A DNA stretch of 55,676 bases from Oehlia diaphana (GCA_003833135.1 QZLH01000089.1:75647-131322); one strand, 5' to 3'. Positions 44,179-55,575 are shown, counted from the first letter of the stretch. Numbers and translations are program-made. Notes: generated by a model from the letters alone, not told the origin.

Positions 44179-44320
44179 TTTGCCACGTTTTTTCTGTATT
44201 GCGCCATGTTAAAATTTACTGTTGAAGAGCAAAGCCACTTTAAATATGAGGTTATTCTTGCCACGTATTCTGTATTGCGCCATATTAAATTTAGCGTTGA
44301 AGAGCAAAGCCACTTTAAAT
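44179..44320. repeat. Tandem repeat, about 75-bp unit, two and a half copies
   Basis: Two adjacent units share TTGCCACGT, TCTGTATTGCGCCAT, TTAAA and GTTGAAGAGCAAAGCCACTT, then TAAAT. A third, degenerate partial unit (GTCACGGTTTTCAGTATTTTG) follows near 44370-44410. The minus-strand frame through the array gives a matching repeated peptide but has no other gene features. Confidence 0.7.
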
Positions 44321-44509
44321 AAAAAGTGAAAATGAGGTGTGAATTATGTGCGTTATAAAGTTTTTTGTCACGGTTTTCAGTATTTTGACACGTTAAAATG
44401 AAAATTTTTGCCACGTTTTTTTATAAAATGTAAAATATATGGAAAACGGAAACCGGTTAAGTCCTTCGCGTTGCATAACTCGCAAGTTCATGTTACGTGA
44501 TCTACGTGT

Positions 44510-44635
44510 ATTTTGCATATTTCAGGGGTCAAATAGGTATGTAGTGTTACATAAATCGTGATACATACATATTCAAATATAATTGTCGATTGTGACAGGG
44601 ACAAAAACGAAGTTCTTCGCTAACACTTCGGAGAC
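44510..44635. repeat. Dispersed repeat, copy 2 (pairs with 4405-4515)
   Basis: Same orientation and order of phrases as 4405-4515 (GCATATTTCAGGGGTCA to AACACTTCGGA), with small insertions such as TGTAGTG and GGGAC. The two copies are 40 kb apart. Confidence 0.6.
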
Positions 44636-44864
44636 CGCCAAACGCTGGCCGGTTAATGGCATGTTCGTGCATAACTCTGCATATCTCTGGCCAAATTTTT
44701 GTGACAACACTTTGACACAGACTAATTCGATTATGAACAACCATATTTCTTTTCTTGAAGGTTTAATTCTTACCCATTGTCCCAGATGATATCATGACGC
44801 ATTTCTTCCGTTTCCTTCATTGTTTTCAGCCGATTTTATCTAGTGATCTTTACATTCTATTTAT

Positions 44865-45180
44865 TTAATTCTTCATCAGTTGGTTCCTATAAAGCTCAGC
44901 GACTTCGTGATCAAATGAATCAGTTGCGCAACATGTGATCATAAGAATTTTTTCGTCGTGATATCTCTAAAATATTTTTCACAATGATATATTGAAAGAA
45001 TAGGAGCGGAGCGCGCTCGTGTTATTACCACTCGATCGAAAAAACAATATTATAAAAAAATACCAGAAACCTCGCAAGAACCAGCGAAGAAAAACAAGAT
45101 TCACCACCTGTGCGTACTATTACAGATGCCTATACCTCCAAATTTTGATAATTCAGTTAGACGGCCTTACATATAACCTC
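44865..45180 (+). pseudogene. Decayed coding segment, unrecognised
   Basis: Plus-strand fragments read SVGSYKAQRLRDQMNQLRNM, then after shifts RVITTRSKKQYYKKIPETSQ and EPAKKNKIHHLCVLLQ, then PIPPNFDNSVRRPYI. Stops and shifts separate them. The basic, Lys-rich middle recalls a DNA- or RNA-binding tail but this is not diagnostic. Confidence 0.3.
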
Positions 45181-45749
45181 TGATTTTGAGATGGATGATT
45201 TATGTCTTGTGTTATTATTTACATGCCTATGGATGGCCATTTTATATTTCTCATTTTTCTCATGTAAACACATTTTTTATAGAATATGAACATTTAAATT
45301 ATATTTAATATAATTTTTTTTCTTCTTTTTTTTTAAATTTAGATAGGTTTATCTTTAGTTTTGGTAGGTCACGATTTAGATTTGTTACGCCTTAGAGTCT
45401 TTGACAATAATTGGAGGAACGATTCCTCTAGGAATAGGCGTTAGCTAGTGACTTATATATTGATGTAGTCTGAGGGTTAGCATTCTTTTTTTTGTACAAC
45501 TGCGAGGATCTTGTCGTTATATATTAAAAATAAAACAAATTTTTCAGTTTTTCAAATCAAATTTTTTCTAATTTTTTTTCTCGGGTTTCTTTTTTATTTT
45601 TGCTATTTTTTTGGTTTTTAACTGAAATTTATTTAATTTACTTTCAATTTTTTAAAACAAAATTTGTTTTATTTTCTTTTGGGATTTCAACCCATTATTT
45701 TTATTATTTTCTTTCAGCCTTTTCAACCGAAATTTATTTTTTATTATTA

Positions 45750-46280
45750 TTTTTTTTTAAGGATGCTGGACTTGGGATGAACCGTACAGGTAAATGGGTG
45801 GTTGTTATGTGTTAATTAGGAAAAGATTCTAATGTTCTTTATTCTTTTTGTAGGGACATCAGATATAAATATTTATAATCATATTCTTTTTAATTTGTTC
45901 ATTACCTGGAAATTCATTTGATCGATATAATTATTATGAACTTCACACAATAAATACTCTTGGAAGAATTGGACTTATACGACGAGGTAAAGGGGAGGTG
46001 TTATTTTAATTATTTTAAAAGATGTTTTTAACGTTTCTTGTTCTTTTATTACAGAAAACCAGTATCTTGAAGTTGAAATTGGATAAACTGCGGAACTGGA
46101 TTTTATATTGACATGGTAAAAGGAGAGGTGTTTTTTATTTATCCTTAAGAAACATTTTCTAACTTTTTTTTTCTTTTATTATAGAGATGCTGACAAACTG
46201 CAAAACCGGACTTTTATATTAATAAGGTAAAAAGGGGAGCTGACCACTAATAAGAAAAGATCATTGGTTTACGATTTATC
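45750..46280 (+). repeat. Tandem modules resembling duplicated mini-exon plus intron
   Basis: Four units of roughly 90-130 bp. Each has a short GGACTT/GGATTTTATATT segment, then GGTAAA-GGG-GGTG (a splice-donor-like GGTAAA), then TTTTAATTATTTTAAAAGA / TTTATCCTTAAGAAA. Each intron-like part ends in a CTTTTATTACAG / CTTTTATTATAG acceptor-like sequence. Donors lie near 45791, 45989, 46109 and 46228, and acceptors near 45855, 46053 and 46185. The coding-like part is 40-60 nt. I cannot say whether it is transcribed. Confidence 0.4.
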
Positions 46281-46579
46281 AAAGTCACGTTACTTTATGA
46301 TGATCAACTTTCTTCCTTTTGGTCGTTAAACTTGCTGGACGCGAATTTCACTGCTTGATAGTCTTCTGTTTTGCAATTTTGCTAATAATAAGAATAAATA
46401 AATTATTAAGTCACGTCGCAACTAATAAAAGTTCAACAATATCCACAGATCGTGCGAGAATGGATTTTGCCAAGTCAGAAGACAACCCATTGAAGACAAG
46501 TTTCTATATTTGCAACTAGTACAAATACTCTCGGTGCAAATGGCGACGCAAGAACACAATTTTATATATATTAATGTTT

Positions 46580-46920
46580 TATTTCTCTCGAGGCTCAAAA
46601 GAATAAGGAGGATCCCAATGTTATGCATTCATATAACATCTATCTAGGACAGGCACCAAATGTCCTAGTTCATAAGAAACAACATCATCATCACACAATC
46701 AATTTTAATGATTTTGACAAACATTTTTGGGACACTAAAGAAAATGTTATTGCACAGATGTATGAGGATATCAAGGATGAGGAAACTAAAAACAGTATTT
46801 AGGATAATATAAAATCATTTCTGGACGGAAAACATTATTGTTCGAGACATAAAGCAAACAAAGGAATAAATTAAATACAAGAGTATGATACGTTAAGAAA
46901 GGGTTTGCAATATATCTTAC
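46580..46920 (+). pseudogene. Decayed coding segment, unrecognised
   Basis: From 46598 one frame reads AQKNKEDPNVMHSYNIYLGQ, APNVLVHKKQHHHHT and FNDFDKHFWDTKENVIAQMY, then EDIKDEETKNSI and a TAG (46801). It resumes DNIKSFLDGKHYCSRHKANK and ends in a further stop. This is clearly protein-like text broken by at least one in-frame stop, with no ATG in good context. The family is not recognised. Confidence 0.4.
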
Positions 46921-47449
46921 GAATCCTCTGAATTTTCTGGCAATTCTGATTTTTGGTAAAAAATGTCCTTCTTAACTACACTTGAAAAGATACTCTGTAA
47001 TAGAATTACTTATCTTTCTGGAAATCATGTGAGATATTATTATTGTTTATACAGGAATTGGGATGGACTGTTGTATACTATTTGGGATATAATTACAGAT
47101 TACCTCTAACGGTCAATTATTCGGTCAATTATTCGGTCAATTCAATAAAAAAGGTAAATGAAAATGATTCAAGATTATATCCAATGAGTGTAAAATTATT
47201 AATTCTAATATCTCATTCAAAACTAGAAACTTGACAAGTTCTCCTTTGTAATATTTGGTATTGTTACATTGTAAAATAATATTTATGACGGGTATATTTA
47301 AGCGTTGACGTTACAATTAATTCATTTAATTGAGATGCTCATCATATTGATTAATTACTGGTGCTTCTTCAAAAAAGAAGAAAATGAATCTAACGGATTT
47401 TAGTATGTATTTGAGCATGTTTATAGAGCGCGGGATACTCAGCAAGCCT

Positions 47450-48010
47450 TATAAAGAAGGAAGATAACCCATGTGATGCTTCAACGACTTTGCCATTAAT
47501 TTTAGATCATAATCTGCACAATATGTCATAAAATTAGCTTTAAGAGCAATAGGCGAATTATTGGGAGTGGACTCTTTCGAAAAAGAAGAAATATTATCGA
47601 CAGATTCCAAATCCAAATATCTTTGACTTTCCTTTTCTTCAAGCCAAGCAACAATTGTGTAGCTGAAACGATACATAGTCATGATACTTTACACAATGAT
47701 ATTGCTCAAAGGAATATCCTTTTGGAGCCAAAAAGTCACCGATTCTTTTTATTGATTTTTCTTTTCTTATTTGCATCACAAATATTCCAAGCCACATCTT
47801 GACTATGATAATGGTCATAAAAAACTTTCTCAAAGATTCAATCACCTATGATAGCAATTCCCTTGCAATTATTTTGATGCTGCCAGTCTTTACTGAACTC
47901 TAATTTCTCTTCAAGAATAATCATCATCATAATCGTCATCAGAGCCATCATCAGAGGAATCAGAAAAATCAGGCCATTAGGGCCATTAGAGTCATAATAA
48001 TCAGAGCGAT
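47450..48010 (-). pseudogene. Decayed coding segment, unrecognised
   Basis: Minus-strand fragments in order: an Asp/Ser-rich acidic part (SDDGSDDDYDDD, about 47900-47970), EEKLEFSKDWQHQNNCKGIA, KVFYDHYHSQDVAWNICDAN, then after shifts WLEEKESQRYLDLESVDNIS and ALKANFMTYCADYDLKLM to about 47460. The frame changes at least twice. It is probably a relic of one gene. I do not recognise the family; a transposon origin is possible. Confidence 0.35.
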
Positions 48011-48636
48011 TTGAGTCTTAGATAAAAAATTGTTGTACTAAATCTATTACTGTTAATAGCAAATTGGCTGATGATTCACATAGAGTAGGATTGAGTTTAA
48101 TGACACGGGAATATACAGGATAGTTAGCTTGTCTCTCGCTTGAAAAAATATGTATTGCTATAATTAGATAAAATACTATAGTGTAGAACATTTCACCAAA
48201 CACTTGCGATAGGATTCTTTTCTTAAATTTAAAATTTGGATTTGTTATTCGATTCCGGTAAACTTCCAGAGATTATAATCACATAAATTCAAATTATGAC
48301 ATCTTGAATGTGATATTAGTACTCAAAATGCTCAAAATTTAAGTGATTCATATCTTCAAAATCGAATACACACTCCAATTCTTAACGTTGCATAAGTGAG
48401 TTAGCTAGTACCTTGTATAAGGAGAAAAAGAGCTAAAAAAAAAATTGGTACAAAATTTGGTTGCATAGATTTCATTATATTATATTAATTTTAAATATAC
48501 AATTGCTGATTGTTTCTAAAAATAGATGATTTATTTTAAATTTAATTATGCAAAAAGAGATAAGTTTGGATTACAACATTGATGATCACAAAAAAAAACT
48601 TTTTTCTTAATTTCTTTTCAGATTTAATTTTCAATA

Positions 48637-51224
48637 ATGGAGGCGTATTTGCAGCCATCATTATTATCAACAACATATGTTTTTCGTAATGAAGTATTAA
48701 CATTTAAATTTTACATATTATCTACGGAGGAATATTCAAAATCACATATATTAAATATACAACTTTGGAATAATTTAAGCGACAATAAATGGTCGGGTAT
48801 AAATTTTACAGAAAAAAATGACGTTATTTTATTTGGATGTAAAGAAGTAAAGTATCGTGTTTTTGAAGTAGAAGTTGATAGCAGTAGCGCTAAAGAGGGA
48901 TGGTATGAGTTTACTGTTAGAGTACATAGCTCAGCATGGAGTGATGACGGAGAGTGGAAATGGTTGAGTGATGGTATAAATAAAAACGGGAAAATTTTCA
49001 TTGGACCACCTAAAATACCCGAATCTGAAAAAGGAGTTGAGAGTATTTTCAACAAAGACATATTTAACCGCATAGAATCCGTTCAGATAAGCAAAAATGT
49101 TAATAATTGGTGTACGACAATGAACGTAACTTCAATCGAAGAATATCCCGTTTATAAAAATTTAGGAGTACCTAAGAATTTAGTTAGATACTTTGGATTA
49201 GAAAGATTGACAAATTGGTGGTTGATTCCAACATCAGGAAGCGAGAAATTGAAAATTAATTCAAGAGATGTTCAATATTTAGTTATACAACTAGCATCAG
49301 GAGATTTTGTCTCGTTATTTCCTTTGACTAATGAAAAATATACTAGCGCGTTAAAATCAGATGATGATGGGAATTTGGTATTAAAATGTGCATTTAATAC
49401 CAATAAATGTGATAAGGATGTGGACATTAAATTATTTATAAGTAAAGGAAAAGAATTAAATGACGTGGTAAAGAATTGTTTGGATGCAATTAGAAAGGTA
49501 GTTTATCAAGATGAATCTAAAGATGTATTTAATACAGTTTATGTTAGTAATCGCGAGGTCGTCTATTATGATAAATTGGGATATTGCACATGGAATGCTT
49601 TCTATGATAAAGTTAGAGCAGAAGATTTATTACAAGCATTAAATTCTTTGCATAATATCGGTATTCAAGTTGGATACGTTATATTAGATGACGGGTGGCA
49701 AAAAATTGATGATAATAAACGAATGCAAGGATTTGAAGCTAATTTAGAAAAGTTTCCTAATGGATTAAAAGGATTGATTGATCAAGTAAAGAAAGAGTTT
49801 CCATACATTAAACACTTTGGTGTATGGTAAGTATATATTTGTATTGATTCTAAGATTTTTGCTCTTAAACATTTAATCTAATTTGGATTCATTATTATAG
49901 GCATACATTATGGGGATATTGGAGTGGAGTAGATCCATCAAAATTTTCTGATAAATATAATGTCTGCAATACGACATACAACTCACCCAACGGAATCTTG
50001 GTTACGCATATAATTTCACCACAAGATATTTACAGATTTTACGATGATTTTTATTCGTATTTGAAAGAACAAGGAATTGATATGGTTAAAGTTGATTTTC
50101 AGGCGTGTTTTGATGATGTAGTAAGTGGTGAATATAAATGGTGGTGGGTTGATTATCAAAAAGCGTTGCGAGTTAGCATTAATAAATATTTTAATCAAAA
50201 ACTTATCTATTGTATGGCTAATAGTCCTTCAATTTTACAAAATACTCTTTTAGATAAACAAGTTTTAAATGGGGAACATATACCACTTTATAGAAATAGT
50301 GATGATTATTTTCCTGATATAGAAGAATCACATACATGGCATATTTATACAAATGCTATGAACAATTTATTTACAAGTCATTTATATAGTATTCCTGATT
50401 GGGATATGTGTCAATCGTATCACAAGTACGGGGAATATCATGCAGCTGCTAGAGCAATCAGTGGTAGTCCGATGTATTTTACTGATATTCCAAATCATCA
50501 TGATAAGGATATATTAGAGAGATGTTTAATTAAATCGTCAAAAAATACGATGCAATTATTGAGATGCGAAAAATCAGCAATTCCAGCTGGAAATGTCGAT
50601 GATTTATTTGTAGACTTAACAAAAGTCGATAAATTATTAAAATTTACGAATCAGAATGGAAGAATTAATATACTTGGATTATGGAATTGTAGGGACAAAA
50701 ATTTAATTGATCACATCAATATTAATGATAGTTTTAGGTTTTATAAAGAAAGTGGGGATATAAATAAGGAATTAGTGATGTATTTTATGAAGAACAAGGA
50801 ATTGGTGCCTTTTAAGCAAGATAATATTAGTGTTATGATTAAAAAGCAATCTTTTGAAATCATCTTATTTGTACCTGTGGATACGTTAAATATCGACGAT
50901 TATTGTCTCAAGGTAACTTGTATTGGATTAATCGATAAATATAATGGAAGTAAAGCCATATTATCAAATGAATTAAATAAAATTAGTAATAATAAAGTAA
51001 TATATAATGTCGAATTGATTGGATATGGAGAATGTGGATTTTATTTACGTTGTGATAAAAAGAATATTTGTGATATTAAAGCTTTATTATATGATGATGA
51101 GATAGCGAAAGAGAATATAAAATATGAGGAGAAGAATGGAATGTTGGTTGTTAAGCTGAAGGAAAATAGTGTAGTAAATGGAAAAGAAAGTATTAAGTTG
51201 AAAATTGAAATAAATCTTGATTAG
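48637..51224 (+). CDS. GH36 glycoside hydrolase (raffinose synthase / alpha-galactosidase-like)
   Basis: Two exons, 48637-49826 and 49901-51224, join to 837 residues. It matches the raffinose synthase / seed-imbibition-protein branch of GH36, which acts on alpha-galactosides by hydrolysis or galactosyl transfer. Motifs in order: GYCTWNAFYDKVRAEDLL; VILDDGWQ (351-355 core); HFGVWHTLWGYWSGVDP across the splice junction; GIDMVKVDFQ (nucleophile Asp at about 462); YRNSDDYFP (acid/base Asp at about 531-532); IPDWDMCQS; and AISGSPMYFTDIP. An N-terminal beta-sandwich and a C-terminal beta domain flank the barrel. There is no signal peptide, so it is probably cytosolic. A 3' splice site (TTTCTTTTCAG) 16 bp before the ATG suggests a 5'-UTR intron. 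All catalytic residues look present. Whether it hydrolyses or synthesises raffinose-type sugars cannot be read from the sequence. Confidence 0.92.
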
Positions 51225-52019
51225 GAAGAAATTTGTAACTTTTCAATCATCTTATATAAATGTATTATTTTTAAAATGATATTTTTTTTTTATAAAATTC
51301 TATCAACTTGGATAATTTTTCTGTGTTCGTGTAGGAGCGTGTTCAAAATTTATATACAAAAATAAATTGTATCTCATTTTTTTTTTGTAGTAAAAAAAAT
51401 AATCTCTACTATAAGTTACGTCGGTATTTCAATGATCATATAAAGTACCAACAATAATTATAACGTGAATTATACCTATAAAGAGTTTTTTAACGATCAT
51501 TTAATTTAACAAATTTAATATCAATATAGAAAGAACTGTTTATAACTTTATTTACTACGTGAAATATAATATCAAATAGGATTTTCAGACAGTTGATTTC
51601 ATCAAAATACATTATATCGCTTTTTTTTGAAAACTTCTTTAAAAGAGAAACTAATTTGAACATAAAATTCATAAAATTAATGATAAAATTTTAATAAAAT
51701 ATTTGTGTTTAAAGAATTTTTTAATTCTACTACATTATTTTATTTTAACGTAATTTGACTAAATTGAAATGGCAATATAATCATTTTTTGTAAACAATTA
51801 AAAATGCATATTTCTTTCTAATAAATATTTTAATTAACCAGTTAACATTAACGTAGAATAAAAAAATAAAACCTACAGTATATATAAAAAATTATGAAAT
51901 ATTGAAATATTCAATTTATTTAGCCGTCAACAACATTTTCATCGTCGATATCTATTAAATAAGTTATAAATTATTATATTTTAAGAATAAATGTTGCAAA
52001 TATAACATGGGAAATTATA
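51225..52019. other. AT-rich intergenic region
   Basis: 3' flank of the GH36 gene followed by AT-rich DNA. No gene or repeat family was recognised. Confidence 0.5.
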
Positions 52020-52990
52020 TTTACCTAACGATCTGGTGACTTCTAAGCCATGCAATTGAGAATCTTGACAGTCTATTAATAAAGTACAAAATTAGTCTTT
52101 ATAGGATTTATTATTTAATGATAAATTTTAAATACAATACTTCAATACCTTCTTCATTATCGATAATAGATGAATTAATGAGTTTTTGTAAATCGTTAAA
52201 TGCAAAAACTCTACTAGTATATATAGCATCAGGATCTTTCTCATATGAAGTTGAAATATTTGGTATTTCTTTATCAGATTCTTCAAACATGGCTCTAATT
52301 TCTTTTTCTCTATTACCAAAATTTTCTTCTTTTTTATAACTTTCCCTTTCAATACAATTATTCCAATATTCTATTATATCAAATAATTCATTAGTTGACT
52401 TGAATTAGCGTTCATACATTTATAAGCCAATTCCTTATAAATTTCTGGAGTTCCTTTCCGAATTCTGGTCTAAGTCCATTACTAATTTAATATTATGTTT
52501 TCTCATATAAAAAGGAATGACAATTCAGTCATCATTACACCGAAACTATAAATGTCAGATGCTAATGTATATGGGTCTTTATTTAAAAACTTACTCCTCC
52601 TGCACTTACTGCTGCTGCATCGGCCGAATTAGTTTTTGCAAATTCTCCTGTTGTTCTTTCCCCTCTGGCGCAACAAATACTTGTTATTCCATGGGTATCA
52701 ATGAATAACTAAAATATTAGATACCCACGGAATAACAGGTTTATCTCATTGCGTATGGCGTATACACCGATGGATTTTATACTTTTTTATACTTTTTTTA
52801 TACCGGTGGAATAATTTACAAAAAAATCAATCAGTGTAAACATAATACCGATGGAATAAAAAATTTTATCTTTCCATAAAGTGTCATTAAAGTTATTTGA
52901 AAGTACAGATCTCAAATTTCCTTTTTCTGCAATCATTATAAATTCTTTAGTTTCTGATTTTCTTGTTATACCATAAAATGCTAAAAATTC
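52020..52990 (-). pseudogene. Protein kinase pseudogene interrupted by a MITE
   Basis: Minus-strand reading from about 52990 gives the end of an N-lobe: LHNSLKHIGICK, then after a stop DGEFLAFYGITRKSETKEFI and EKGNLRSVLSNNFNDTLWKD. A palindromic insertion follows (52681-52862), then KDPYTLASDIYSFGVMMTEL near 52585-52520. The final kinase helix comes next (RPEFGKGTPEIYKELAYKCM), and a C-terminal tail ending SRVFAFNDLQKLINSSIID. A last exon DCQDSQLHGLEVTRSL is near 52077-52025. These are the hallmark segments of the Rhizophagus tyrosine-kinase-like family. The HRD and DFG segments are missing, and stops and frameshifts occur, so it is inactive. The bases 52590-52680 encode GERTTGEFAKTNSADAAA, which I do not recognise as kinase sequence. 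Confidence 0.7.
52681..52862. mobile_element. MITE-like insertion with TTATTCCATSGGTAT ends
   Basis: The left end is TTATTCCATGGGTATC. The right end (52844-52860) in reverse is TTATTCCATCGGTATT. Two more inward-facing copies of the same end occur inside, ATACCCACGGAATAAC at 52721 and ATACCGGTGGAATAA at 52800, so it looks nested or rearranged. It sits between the N-lobe and C-lobe pieces of the kinase pseudogene. Confidence 0.6.
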
Positions 52991-53336
52991 ACCATCTAAG
53001 TTTTACAAATTCCAATGTGTTTTAAGCTATTATGTAAATTAAAATTATATTACGTACATTACCTGATGTGTAAATATTAAGTTGTTGCGATGGAACGTTA
53101 TATTGTTTTGACACATAAGTGAATTATATTAAATCTACGGAAGAATACCATCAAACATACAGTACATTCGTAATTTTTTGTGTCTTCAGGGTACGAGATT
53201 ATCTGTTTATTTCGAATACGCGGTTAAGATTCTACCAAACACTTGTTATTTTTTTCACTCAAATAGTTACTATCTTCTCGAATTATAGAAGACTGTCGTT
53301 CCTAAGATAACTAGCTAACTAATCACCGATAACGAA
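52991..53336. other. Intergenic, no gene recognised
   Basis: Short frames only. The plus-strand frame of 63 residues here has no coding features I trust. Confidence 0.4.
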
Positions 53337-53480
53337 TTATTGAATTTCAGAACGTAGAATAGGCTCGTTTTCATCACGACTACTATTACACGCTTTAAAA
53401 ATAACAGCCTCGGCAATTCGATTAATAACATGCTTCACCAATTTGTTTTTATGAAATAATACTACTAATTCTGTTTGCAT
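53337..53480 (-). CDS. Candidate 47-residue small protein or terminal exon
   Basis: A clean minus-strand frame begins MQTELVVLFHKNKLVKHVIN and ends ILRSEIQ before TAA. It has balanced codon use and an amphipathic helical look (HVINRIAEAVIFKACN). The text TGCAAACAG just after the ATG could also be a 3' splice site, in which case this is a last exon with a lost or unseen upstream exon. No family is recognised. It sits between the kinase pseudogene and the three-exon gene at 53772. Confidence 0.3.
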   Translation of the reverse strand: MQTELVVLFHKNKLVKHVINRIAEAVIFKACNSSRDENEPILRSEIQ

Positions 53481-53771
53481 ACAGTAAAATCATATATTAC
53501 TAATCAATTTAACAAAGATTTATTTCTTTGTCTCAAAATCTTTATTTTTAACATGATTATTTTTCCTAAATATTGTTATATTATTAATGAACAGCATACA
53601 TAACGTAAAAGTCTAACACTCCATTTTTATCCAAAAAGATAGCTGCATAATTAACTAAACTTTTCCGCAATTTTCGCAACAAAGTTCCGGACGCTAATAA
53701 GAAATGAAGATAACATATTACATTAAGTTGATAGATAGAAAAGGACAAAGCTATATATAGAAAATAATTAG

Positions 53772-54364
53772 TTACTTCGTGACAATATCCTGAACTTTAG
53801 CTTTAATCCAGTTCCACAAGTTCTTAAAGAAGCGGATGATCTCATTAAATAGTTCGTCAAGCCAGTTCATAAGCTTATAAATTACGGACATGCTCCAGGA
53901 AATAAATTCTCGGTACAGTCCGTAAGCCGCCATATATTCTTAACGAAAAAGGTTGTTAATAGTCACACAAATATTTCGTTTTCAACAACGATGAACTTTA
54001 CCTTTATATTTATTTTCGTATTCCTCGTTCGTTTCATTAGGGGTTTTCTCTGGCTTCTTGGGTTTCTTGCTGAGAACATATTCCTCCATTTGCTTGGATC
54101 TTTCAAGGAACATTTCGTTGAGTGTTTTGAATTTATTTCGTACAAACTCGTCAATAGCATCCTCATCCAAATCCGCTATCTTTTCCTTGGTTTCACCTAC
54201 CTGTAATATCATACATTGGTAAAGAAAGGATATAAAATTATGCCAAAGTTCAACCGATGCTATAAAACCTGTTTATCAAACTCGCTCTTAGCATCCGCCT
54301 GTAGTCTAATAACATTTCCCTTGAATTTTTCTTGTAAATCGCTAACTGTCACGATCATAGTCAT
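53772..54364 (-). CDS. Unrecognised 153-residue protein, aromatic amphipathic C-terminus
   Basis: Three exons, 54364-54269, 54200-54002 and 53938-53772, join to 153 residues. Introns are GTTTTA...TTACAG and GTAAAG...TTAAG. The N-terminal part (MTMIVTVSDLQEKFKGNVIR and DEDAIDEFVRNKFKTLNEMF) is charged and helical. The middle is a Lys/Pro/Glu-rich linker (KKPKKPEKTPNETNEEYENK, about 88-107). The last 45 residues are strikingly aromatic (YGLYREFISWSMSVIYKLMN, then WLDELFNEIIRFFKNLWNWI) with five or so Trp/Phe clusters spaced 3-4 apart, as in an amphipathic helix or short membrane hairpin. There is no N-terminal signal peptide. The frame is preserved across both introns, so I think it is a real gene. 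A membrane- or lipid-surface-binding role is inference only. Confidence 0.65.
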
Positions 54365-55399
54365 TTAAATTTTGGAAAATAAATCAATAAATTCCATTGC
54401 CTTTAAATGCAGTTATGCGTATTTTTTAACAACGGGAGAAATTTTGTACCAAATTGATGGTATGATCCTGAAATGCATTGAATTGTTGATAATCATACTT
54501 TGAATTGTAAAATTGGGCGTATTTTTAGTATTTTTATGGATTAGTTATGAAATCTATATAATTAAAAAAATAGTGTTTGTGTGACTAACATTTAGATTAG
54601 CCTGTATAAATAATCTTCGAATTGTATGTTATTTATCTGCGTCTCTGCACCTGGTCTATTATGTTTTCTTATAGTCCGATACATGCAATGTTAATTACTA
54701 ATGTTGTATAACATTTAATATGATCTATTTATGTGATCGCGCCTGATCTATGCTTAATGGTTAGACCACCGCAAATTCATTCTAATTGTCCGGAGCGTAG
54801 CGAAGGACTATTTATTGTACGGAACTAGATAAATTTGTAGTACCGGTTTAACCCATGCATTATTCCTTCCTTCCACCTACGTCACTATAATTTAGCCCTG
54901 CTGCTTATTTCCTTTTATGTTTTGTATCACATTTTTTGTAATGCTTTATTTTTAGCAACACATTTTTGTAGCCATTAATATGTATATGTAAATTATTGTT
55001 ACTATTAAGCGTTTAAAAGACGGACTCTCGACGGTTAATATTTAAAATTGCCTTTGTAATGCATTTGTAAACACATAAATAAATTATAAATTCTATAATA
55101 CTGCAATATAACACAACTACTTATATATGCTGAAATTAATATAGCTTCTTTTCAGAGACTTTTCAAAGTGAAACACCTAGTTTCATGTAATTATAAAATT
55201 TAAAATTTATATCAAGAAATGTCAAATTTTGTATTATAAAATGAATGTTTTTGGTGAAATCATATAGTTTGCCAAACCATTGATAAATCCACCATTTATC
55301 CTTTGGATTTGACTTGACATAATACAGATACTGCAGATGATATATTTTTTTTCTTCCATAAAAATTTTTTTAATTACTAGCAGTCACCTGTTGCTTCGC
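54365..55399. other. Intergenic region at the right edge
   Basis: No gene seen. It contains the phrase TTGTCCGGAGCGTAGCGAAG at 54788-54807, an end of the dispersed element family noted at 41788, and short AT-rich text. Confidence 0.5.
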
Positions 55400-55575
55400 A
55401 CTGGGACCAATGAGTTTGTTTAAATAGAAAAATTTAGTATTATAACGTAATACTAAGTAAATTAAGTTGGTTATAGTAGTTTTTTGTTTATAATTAGATA
55501 TTTAATATGGTAATAATTGTTAACAAAAAAATAACAAAATAATATGTATTAATGATATAAATTATATTTATAATA
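55400..55575. repeat. Dispersed repeat, copy 2 (pairs with 9235-9415)
   Basis: About 170 bp in the same orientation as 9235-9415, starting CTTCGCA...CAATGAGTTTGTTTAAATAG. Divergence is modest, with a few indels. It is non-coding. Confidence 0.65.

Larger units (their letters stand above)
40227..48636. other. Gene-poor, repeat-rich block with coding relics
   Basis: More than 8 kb with no intact gene. It carries four decayed coding segments (41254-41597, 44865-45180, 46580-46920, 47450-48010), the TTCGGTGAAATG minisatellite (42490-42632), two copies of a TCCGGAGGAC element (41788-42015, 43671-43790), a tandem repeat with units of about 75 bp (44179-44320), a dispersed repeat (44510-44635), and the modular array at 45750-46280. 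The last 400 bp before the GH36 gene are plain AT-rich DNA with a probable 5'-UTR intron end (TTTCTTTTCAG, 48611-48621). Confidence 0.55.

Noticed and set aside
44109..44414. 101-residue minus-strand ORF with repeated FYLKWLCSST-type text
   Set aside because: Generated by the tandem repeat with units of about 75 bp; outside the repeat it has no start, splice or family signals.
54751..54830. Sequence resembling a tRNA A-box (TTAATGGTTAGACCA)
   Set aside because: No matching B-box or cloverleaf arms follow; it may at most be a tRNA-derived relic.
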